From Euperipatoides rowelli (Eukaryota; Onychophora; Udeonychophora; Euonychophora; Peripatopsidae), in the NCBI GenBank assembly GCA_003024985.2, contig PXIH01S0004842.1: a DNA stretch of 25,224 nucleotides; one strand, 5' to 3'. Within the stretch, counting starts at the first letter, position 1; each line of letters starts with the position of its first letter. A model generated the notes under the pieces. The model did no database searches. It was not told the DNA's origin and saw nothing but the letters and a program-made list of their open reading frames with translations. Positions 11,001-20,000 of this stretch are shown piece by piece. The position numbers and the translations under genes are program-made.

Positions 11001-14000
11001 GCTACAATAATCAGTAAATTAGATATAACATTTTGATACATAACAAAGAGAATAAGAGGTCTAAAAATGATTAAAATATGAAAAAAGATTAGAAAAACTA
11101 AAATACTAAGGCACAACAAAAAATTTTTAAAAATATTTTCACATATAAAGAATTGATCATTAAAAAAAATCCAATAGATATTTTGTCATAAATAGCAGAA
11201 AAATATAACATTAGCCTACTATTTACAGTAAACAAAATGACCATATAGTAAAGCTACTCTGTTTTTTAAATCAGTCTTCAGAAGAAGTACGATGTTTTGG
11301 AATGATATACCAAAATAATTATTTGGGTCTAATTGTTCAAATTTAAAAAGGATATTGAAAATTTTATAAGAAATTTTGGCTCGTGATGTAATTAGTGGTG
11401 GGAATCCAGAGTTAGGGTTGACATTACAACTGTTCTATTGTTTTTAGAGATCATTGTTATGTTGTGATAGAATTGCTTATGATTTATCTTGGGTTCCATA
11501 ATATTGTTATAGGTTGTTACTAAGGGTGGTTGATTAGTTGATTAATCGAACCAGTTAATCAATTAAAGCTTTAATTCAGTGGTCGCCAACNNNNNNNNNN
11601 NNNNNNNNNNNNNNNNNNNNNNNNNNNNNNNNNNNNNNNNNNNNNNNNNNNNNNNNNNNNNNNNNNNNNNNNNNNNNNNNNNNNNNNNNNNNNNNNNNNN
11701 NNNNNNNNNNNNNNNNNNNNNNNNNNNNNNNNNNNNNNNNNNNNNNNNNNNNNNNNNNNNNNNNNNNNNNNNNNNNNNNNNNNNNNNNNNNNNNNNNNNN
11801 NNNNNNNNNNNNNNNNNNNNNNNNNNNNNNNNNNNNNNNNNNNNNNNNNNNNNNNNNNNNNNNNNNNNNNNNNNNNNNNNNNNNNNNNNNNNNNNNNNNN
11901 NNNNNNNNNNNNNNNNNNNNNNNNNNNNNNNNNNNNNNNNNNNNNNNNNNNNNNNNNNNNNNNNNNNNNNNNNNNNNNNNNNNNNNNNNNNNNNNNNNNN
12001 NNNNNNNNNNNNNNNNNNNNNNNNNNNNNNNNNNNNNNNNNNNNNNNNNNNNNNNNNNNNNNNNNNNNNNNNNNNNNNNNNNNNNNNNNNNNNNNNNNNN
12101 NNNNNNNNNNNNNNNNNNNNNNNNNNNNNNNNNNNNNNNNNNNNNNNNNNNNNNNNNNNNNNNNNNNNNNNNNNNNNNNNNNNNNNNNNNNNNNNNNNNN
12201 NNNNNNNNNNNNNNNNNNNNNNNNNNNNNNNNNNNNNNNNNNNNNNNNNNNNNNNNNNNNNNNNNNNNNNNNNNNNNNNNNNNNNNNNNNNNNNNNNNNN
12301 NNNNNNNNNNNNNNNNNNNNNNNNNNTTTTCAAACTTATAATAATGACATAAACTTTGCACAATTAATTAACTATAACAAAATTTATGGATTACTTATTC
12401 AAAAATTAAAAGGACTAAAATGGCAATAAATAACATATAAAAAAAAATATGGTATAAGAAGAAGAAAAATTAATCGATTATTGATCGATTAAATGTTTAA
12501 TCGAATAATCAGTTAAAAATTTTAATCTACTCCCACCCTTGGTTGTTACTGCATTGTATAACATGTAATTACAAACTTTATTTTTTTATTGTATATTTTT
12601 TCAGGTGTGCAATACTGTACAATTGTCAGATCTGTTTTGGTTTCTGAATTAAATAGTAGAGTAATACAAAAGCAATTATTTAGAATTATATGAGATAATA
12701 TTTATAATAGCCCTGGAGTTCACTGTATAAACGAAAGCTTAGTTTATACAGAAATAAATAAAAAATAAAATAAATAAAGCTACTATGATGTAAATGTAAT
12801 GAAACTAATCAAACACTAATCAAAAAAGTAGTGTGCTACAGTACTGGCACTGTGGCACTACAAGTAGTGCACTATTTCCAAACCCTGAATATTAGTTAGG
12901 AGGAGAAAGTGTTACGAGTTACTGTAATGTACTGTATTATTCCAAGCTAAATTACTATAAAAAAGTTTAATAAAAAACTACTAGAGGGCATTATTTGTAT
13001 TAGTATTGCTTTTTTACACTAGATGACGCTATCATACAAAATTTATTTTATAAATGAAGTAACATGAACTTGCACAAGTTACAGTACTTTATTTTCAATA
13101 ATTTGGCTATAACTACTGTAGTTACTTGAAAAATAAAATGTTATAAAACTAGTTGCAAAATTTAAGTAACTGCAACTTATTTTCAAAATATTTTCATGGA
13201 TCAAATCAGTATAATTTCTCTAAAGTTAGGCACAAAGTTTGGCTTCCAAAGACAAGATCTTTTCATACACAACCTCACAAAATATACTACTATTAAAGTA
13301 CATAACTGCCTGTTTCTAAAAAAAAAATTGTATTTGAAAATAACTTTTAATTATGACACGATAATCATCACTCGGCAAGGCTGTAGTTCAGTTTACTATG
13401 AATTTCCCAAGAGGGACACCATCTTGCAGACATAATGAATCGATAATTGTGTTGTACTTAATGTTTGGCTTATTGTTATAGAGCTAGCGACAAATGTAAT
13501 ACTTCTATTGACTTATGACATTCATGTCTGAGTTAGGGTGTGTGGGGTTAAGCTTAGGATTGTTTATTAAAATTGTATCAATAAGAAACATCTAGATGAC
13601 GGACATCTTGGGGGATCTGTAAAATGAACTCTTGACCTTGGCATATTTCAAGTGAAATTAACTATGCTTAAAAAAAAAAAAATAAACTTTTACAATAATT
13701 AGTCACACATCAATAAAGGAATAATAAATTGCTTTTAAAAAGCACTTTTTCATACACTAGCCTACTCATAAAACACTTAACTAATCAATATGCATTAAAT
13801 ATTGATAAGTGATATACTGTAGATTAAAATATTACCTTTTTCATCCCTACAAATTTTTTTCTTCTTCAGCAAGGTCAAGACTGCTTCATTACTTAATTCA
13901 TTTAATTCCAACAAGTGCTGCTCAATATAATGAAATATGATGATAGTTTTAATAATGCTGATCTTGTTATTGCAAAAGGCATTCTTTTCCACCGATTCAT

Positions 14001-17000
14001 TTAAGATATTTACAGTGCGGTTACGCCAATGACTTTTCCAATGTTTTAATTTTTCAAAAAGAGAAGGATCGTTAGCTGAGATCTTGTTTATCTGAGGAAT
14101 AGCCGACGGCCTACGATTCATATGCTCCATGATCTCAGAAACGGTATCTGAAATAGGCATCAGATAGAGATCATGAAGCAGAAAAAATGGAAGGAAAGAT
14201 GATGGGAATGTGCCATATAAATATACAGTGATATCTTCATCGATCAAATCTAAAATGGAGTTTGCTACTTTTTCAAATTTATTAACAAATGTGCAAATGT
14301 CCAAAGTATCACTACACAGCTCACGAAGGCACTGATCAAGTTTTCGTTGTCGAGAAATACAATAACTTTTCCAAATATCGGCAGCACTATAAAATTGACA
14401 TATATGGTTCAAACTTTTAAGATATTCTTGGGTGATTGAAAAAACACCCAGACTTGGTTTACAATTAACCTGATCAAGGCAGTATTGAAAGAATTGAGCG
14501 CATATACTAGACCACAAATTTTCCACCTGTTGCTCGCATGTGTTGATGACGATGTTAATGGAACTGGCTGAATCTGACTGGTAGTTTGGCTTTCTTAGAA
14601 TGCAAGGGAAATAAATTCCCAAACAGTCGACAAAACTCAAGAATTCATTAAATCCATTTCTCATTGATGGAGAACGGTTGAGGAAGTCATTCTAAAATGG
14701 AGAAAGAAATAAAAAAATTATATTGAATAAAAAATTAACAAAAAAAAAAAGTATATACTGTAATTTCAAACTCTATTAATTCTAAAAGTAAATAGACTAT
14801 AAGTATTTAACATTTATTTCCCAATTAATTGTAGATAAGAGTATGCAAGACATTTTCTAAACACAAGTCTCATATTCAATGAACAACAGAAGTTATAAAA
14901 CTTCTGTGTTAAGCACTATTTATGAAAAATAATAAGTACGAAGTATAGGAAATGTCAGGTTTCAATATGTAAAATTTGCTAAGGTTATTTGTGGTTTACT
15001 AATTTTTTTAAAGTACAGTATTTTTTATTAAACACTGTAAACTGATACTTTTTTTTTTACTTTTTCATAAGCCTACTACTCGGCATGAACATTTGATAAA
15101 ATATCACTTTATGTAATGAATTTGACAATATATACTAGTCTTAATGGAAATGAATATTTGACAACTGTTAAAATAATAAAGTATGAGTGGCCTTAAATTA
15201 TTTACGAGAAATTTAATGAAGGACTGACAAAATATGTATGAAAGTAATTTGATAAAGATGATGAAGCTGTATTGTTATGAAAACATTCTGGCCATGGTAT
15301 TGACGTTAATAAGTTTGGAGGCCTTCGAGGAAGATCGACTACGATTATCTTTCCTTATATGTAGATAGCATTTTACATAGTTTAGAAAATAAGAACTGTG
15401 TAGCAGCCACTATCATAACCGATTATTCCAAAGCATTTAATTACGTCAATCACAATATATTTTTATCTGAATTGTTTAAATTAAATCCTCCAGCTTACAT
15501 TATTTCTTGGCTCATCTCATTTCTTTCAAATATTATTTTAAATTGTAGGCGCTTATGCAGCCATATACCATTTTTTTTAATGTTACAACTTTTTATAGTT
15601 TGTTTTGTTTAAATCAAGTGTGAAAGTGAACAATTATTCATATTTCCATTTTTAACAATGCTGCAGCTATGGTAATAATTTATTTTATAATGTCTTAATG
15701 TTCTTATGACTATCGTGATACAATGATTGTGTTTACCGAGTATTTTGATCATCATGGAGTATTGAGTGGGCCTACTTGTTGCCTCTCGAATTCATCACAG
15801 AATTTAGATATGATATAAATTATCAAACAGAAAATATTTTAAAAGAATTGAACATTTATAGATTTTTTCATCCAATACGTGAAAGAAGAGGCGGTATAAA
15901 TCTTATGAAATATAAATGTGCAATTAATGTTATTAACAATAAAGATAAAGTGTTTATAATAAAAACATTTGGAGAAGAAAATTCAAAAGAAAGCGATCTT
16001 CAGAAAGTAATTTAATAATAATTAAAAGAGATAATACTAAATTTGAATATCCAGATATTATGTATACAAATCTTAGATCGATCTATAACAAGTATGATGA
16101 AGTCCAAGCTTATATGATGCACGAAAAAGCTGAGATAGGAATATTTGCGGAAACGTGGATATAAACCAATAGACATAGAAGGATTTGAAATAAATAATTT
16201 TAATGCAATACACAGAATAAGGAAACAAGATGATAAAATTAAAGGTGGAGGAGTTAGTATATATCTAAGTAATAAGATTAAAATACAGGAAGTTAGTTTC
16301 CCGGATGTAGAGGAGGTAGAAGCTATTACTGTCANNATACGGACTAATTATTTACNAAGATCTATNCNNTGGATAGCCATAATAGCTATTTATTCACCGC
16401 CTGATAATCCATATCATGTGCAGATCAAATTAATAGACTGCTTACGATCAATATGCAAGGCAAGATATTCATTATTGGGGGACTTCCTGAAGGTCAAGGT
16501 TGGATTGATTTCAAATACTCCAATGGTGTGCCCCAAGGGTCTCCTTTGATATCTTTCATATTTAGTATTACAACTAATGATATTGCCCAAGCAATTCCAA
16601 TGCATTTCAAATTCATTGATGACCNTTCGGTAGTTTGTGTGGGTTCCATTTCTTCTTTAAATAACTCTGTTCAGGAAAGTTTTGACATTATCTATAATGA
16701 TTCAACAAATAAAAGTACGTTTCTTAATCCCAACAAATCAAAAATAATGGTCCATAATTTTCTTAAAAAATCTGTTGATCTTAATATTTATGTAAATCAG
16801 TGCAAAATTGAATATACAGAGTGACATGAAGTGGGATAGACAGGTTGATGATCTTTTGTCTAGGGTGGGAAAAAGAATGTTCATTTTATACAAATTAAAA
16901 AAGACTAAATGTTGCTCCTAAATTCTAATTCAAGTCTATAAAACTTTTATTTTGCCTGTTTTGGACTATGGTTGTGCTGTATGGTCAAGTGGTTTAACAA

Positions 17001-20000
17001 AGGATCACATTAAGTCTATTGAAAGAGTCCAAGGCTGAGTTTTTAGAATTATTCTTGGTGATGAATTTGCAACCTATAGTGATGGTTTAAAATTGTTTGG
17101 AATGACTTCCTTTGAAGAAAGAATAATAATATTATCTACTAAGTTTCCCAAAGTATTTTTCCAAACTTAACCTGATTTATATCTTCCTTCACATTTTCAG
17201 ATTTCAAATATTAGTACCGGTACCAGAAATGCAAATAAATTATATAAACCGTTTATTAAAATGAAAAGATATTGTGAGTCTCCTATACCATACTTCAGAT
17301 CTTTAATTAATAATTGTATATTATAAATTATTTGATTCATTATTTTGTTGGGTATAAATTATTATACTGTTATTGTATTATATTTGACTATCTTCCTGCT
17401 AATCAAAACTTCTTTGTAATTATGGACCACATCCTCTTGGGCTAGGTCCCTAATATTAATTTGTCTAATGTGTATCTTATTTTATAAGTTCCAGAAATAA
17501 ATCCTATAATAAAACAGGGATAAATGCTAAGTGTGATCATATTAGGTTTGGTTGTTTTATGATATAGCTTTGTGAAAGTACTATCTAGTGTTAATGGCTA
17601 CTGTTGCTGCAGATAACAAGCAGCAGATTACTTTGCATTTGTAGCCCGAGGAGATACAGTAGTTAGTGTTTGTAAATATTAATAGAACCGTTGGTTCTGT
17701 AATTTCTTGTGCTTTGTGTATTCCATAAGTTATTTATTACTTGGGGATAAATGAACTTTGTGAACTATTTAACTAGAAATTGACATCTTGCTATTATTAT
17801 GCAAGAGAGTTGTAATAAGTTCATTCGAATGTTGTCATCTGCAATAAACAATTTCTAAATCATTATACAATAGTTAATCAAATTTAAAGGTCAAATGTAA
17901 CAGATTTTTAAATTTTTTATTATTATTGATTTTCAAAGATAATTACTATAAAAAAAATTCCACTGGGAAAAAATAATTTAAAAATGCATAAAAAAAAATA
18001 TTTAAAGATAAAATTAAGACTATTGCTATCCTCAGTCTGAGATTACAGATTGAAGCGTTAACATTTTTTTGTGTCTGAGATTAATTTGATGATGAAACAG
18101 TCTCTACAGTTGTTTTGTTTGTAATGATTTAACATGTAAATAGAGGTATATTCAACTTGTATTAAAGGTCTTTTTTTTTTTTTTTTTTTTAAAAATTGGA
18201 TCATAATAGCACAAAGGATGAATTTGATTANGATTTTTTACAAGTATTTAAACACTTAGTTCATAAGATATCCAGCTTTGAGCTGACAAATATAGCAAAT
18301 ATTCTATAGTTAAGTATAGCAAGCTGTATTCATTTATAGCCTATGATGTCACAAAATAGCTCCCCTGGTGTGTACAGTGGACAATGTTGCTTTAAGGGGG
18401 AGGAGCTAAAGACAATTATTTTAAAAATTGAATTGTTAATAACTTTTTTTCTGGTGGAAATTTTTTTTTAGTAAAAATCTTTGAAAGTCAATAATAAAAA
18501 CAAATTAAAAAAATCTGTTACATTTGACCTTTAATAAAATTAATCATAAACAATGACAAATAACAACACCTTCATACCAAGGGCATTACCATATGACAAA
18601 CAAATGATATCAGTCAAAATTTAGACTAATAGTGAAAGCTTCTATCATAATAATTAGAGGAAACCTCACTAAGAAAAATACCTGTAATGCAAAATAGTTT
18701 TACACAATGATGGATTTAATGTAGGGTACAGTATATATTTTTATTTTATCTTCTAATGTGAGAAGACAGTGAATAATAAAATGAACAGGAATTTAAAAGT
18801 GTATACTAAATAGGAAAAATAATATTTGCAAAAGAATAAAATTCAGAAGGCCTACCGCCAATAAAATAAAATCAGATTAGTAAATTACTTACAATTACTT
18901 GAAGGAATTTTACTGTCTCTTCAACTTCAAATTCTTTTTGGCATTCATTATGGTGGAATGTGATCAATAAATCTTCAGTAGGACTAACACAATCCCAAGG
19001 CATTTGCCTAAATAAGAATTTTTAAAAAATGTACACATTATAGCCTACATTTATTTACTATTTTCTGTATGTGTGTGGATGTTATCTTTGACCATGAAGT
19101 TGGTTAGACTTCCTATGGCAGAACTAAACATGCGTAGAAGCATTCATAACCTGCTTCATATACTATTTCGGTCATTTCTATCTTTAATAGTAAACAATAG
19201 TAAAGATTAAAGGGAGGGGATTTTCATTAGTCAAAAACAAATAGATAGGCAGCAAGCTTGATTGTTCTACACATGGTCATCTGTGCTAAGTAAGTAATTA
19301 ATTTGTTTAAAAAAAAAAACAGTTTGAATAAATCTTTTAAATATAGTGTAAGGAGAAAGGAATATTTAGGACCTTATTCCAGAGCATATTTGCCTTCTTT
19401 CTCTTTAACACAACTGTTGTCATTTTTAAATCTATTTCTCCTCTTCAATTTCGAATGAATAACAGTTTATATACAGTAATAACAAGCTTTTGATTTTCAT
19501 TATTATGATTTAAAGAAAAAGTAGCATTGTAAAGTTTCAGGAAATATTTAAATGCCTGCTATTTCCACATTTGTTCGTTTTATATCTGCTAAAAAAAAAA
19601 AGGATCTTTTACTCACTAGAAAGAAGAGGAAAATGCATCCTCTCCTCATTTCTGTAACCATATTTGCCATGTTATTACAAAAGTTGAAGTATCCACTTTT
19701 AAATTATAAGGCTGTGCTTTCTAGTTTTTATCTTTTACATTTGAATATGTACAGCCAAACATATATTATATTATAAAGAATTTCCCATAAATATCATACT
19801 CCTGTTCCTTTATGATACCTTCAGTCTCAAGATAATTGCAGGCTGAGGTTTTTTTATTTTATTTTATATAATGTAAAAATATAATTTCTGCAAAGAAAGC
19901 AGAAAAAAAATTACATTTTATAGATGATACCATAAAACTTTCAACTATTTAAGAAGCAATGCTTGTGTAATAATCTTTTTACCATTAAAAAAATAACTGT

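Larger units (their letters stand above)
10560..12780 (+). mobile_element. LINE (non-LTR retrotransposon) fossil, split by a hAT insertion
   Basis: Reading frames broken by many stops and shifts still show reverse transcriptase motifs in order: INKGLPQGSVL at about 10584 (the G-[VL]-P-Q-G-S block), YANDIKIV at 10689 (a degenerate Y-A-D-D with one catalytic Asp changed to Asn), LGIFFDDKLKFDRQFNEIKS at 10801, and a C-terminal segment resembling VFRRSTMFWNDIP near 11280. A 3' end consistent with a LINE tail, with (AAATA)n-like repeats, lies at about 12745-12778. The 5' part, including the endonuclease, is missing, as usual for truncated LINE insertions. It is interrupted at 11521-12541. Clade (CR1/L2/Jockey-like) is not resolved. 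Antisense to the host gene. Confidence 0.75.
8884..13835 (-). other. Intron 3 of the KIAA0825-like gene
   Basis: This is the largest intron, 4,952 bp, from GTAATA to a GTGTTTCTAG acceptor. It contains an 859-bp hAT-like element, a LINE fossil and a second hAT element inside that LINE. From 12780 to 13835 I see no gene, only AT-rich DNA. A 79-codon plus-strand frame at 13196-13435 is low-complexity, has no recognisable motif and is not called. Confidence 0.85.
15300..17520 (+). mobile_element. LINE remnant with endonuclease and reverse transcriptase, rearranged
   Basis: Plus-strand pieces of one LINE type are recognisable. At 15311-15343 KFGGLRGRSTT, and after a frameshift at about 15344-15541 a reverse transcriptase segment with DYSKAFNYVNH (first catalytic Asp block, second position Asn). 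At 15776-16015 a 79-codon frame that may be the 5' part of the polyprotein. At 16022-16480 an AP endonuclease with TNLRSIYNKYDEVQ, IGIFAETW, GGGVSIYL, IYSPP and a final LLGDF. At 16510-16824 more reverse transcriptase with SNGVPQGSPL and FIDD. At 16830-17325 the C-terminal part with LPVLDYGCAVW and SPIPYFRSLI. A 3' UTR runs to about 17515. Stops, frameshifts and ambiguous bases show that it is dead. The order is not that of an intact element. Antisense to the host gene. Confidence 0.85.
14692..18892 (-). other. Intron 2 of the KIAA0825-like gene
   Basis: This 4,201-bp intron has a GTAAGT donor and a CCATTTTAG acceptor. It contains the scrambled LINE (15300-17520) and MITE copy 2. The remaining parts, 14692-15280 and 18535-18892, are AT-rich with no recognisable feature. 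Confidence 0.85.

Noticed and set aside
10910-11119. 69-codon minus-strand hydrophobic frame
   Set aside because: It is the antisense shadow of the plus-strand LINE reverse transcriptase fossil.
11563-12363. Long open frames on both strands across the gap
   Set aside because: They consist almost entirely of N, so they carry no information.
13196-13435. 79-codon plus-strand frame in intron 3
   Set aside because: AT-driven composition, no recognised domain and no exon signals; chance is sufficient.
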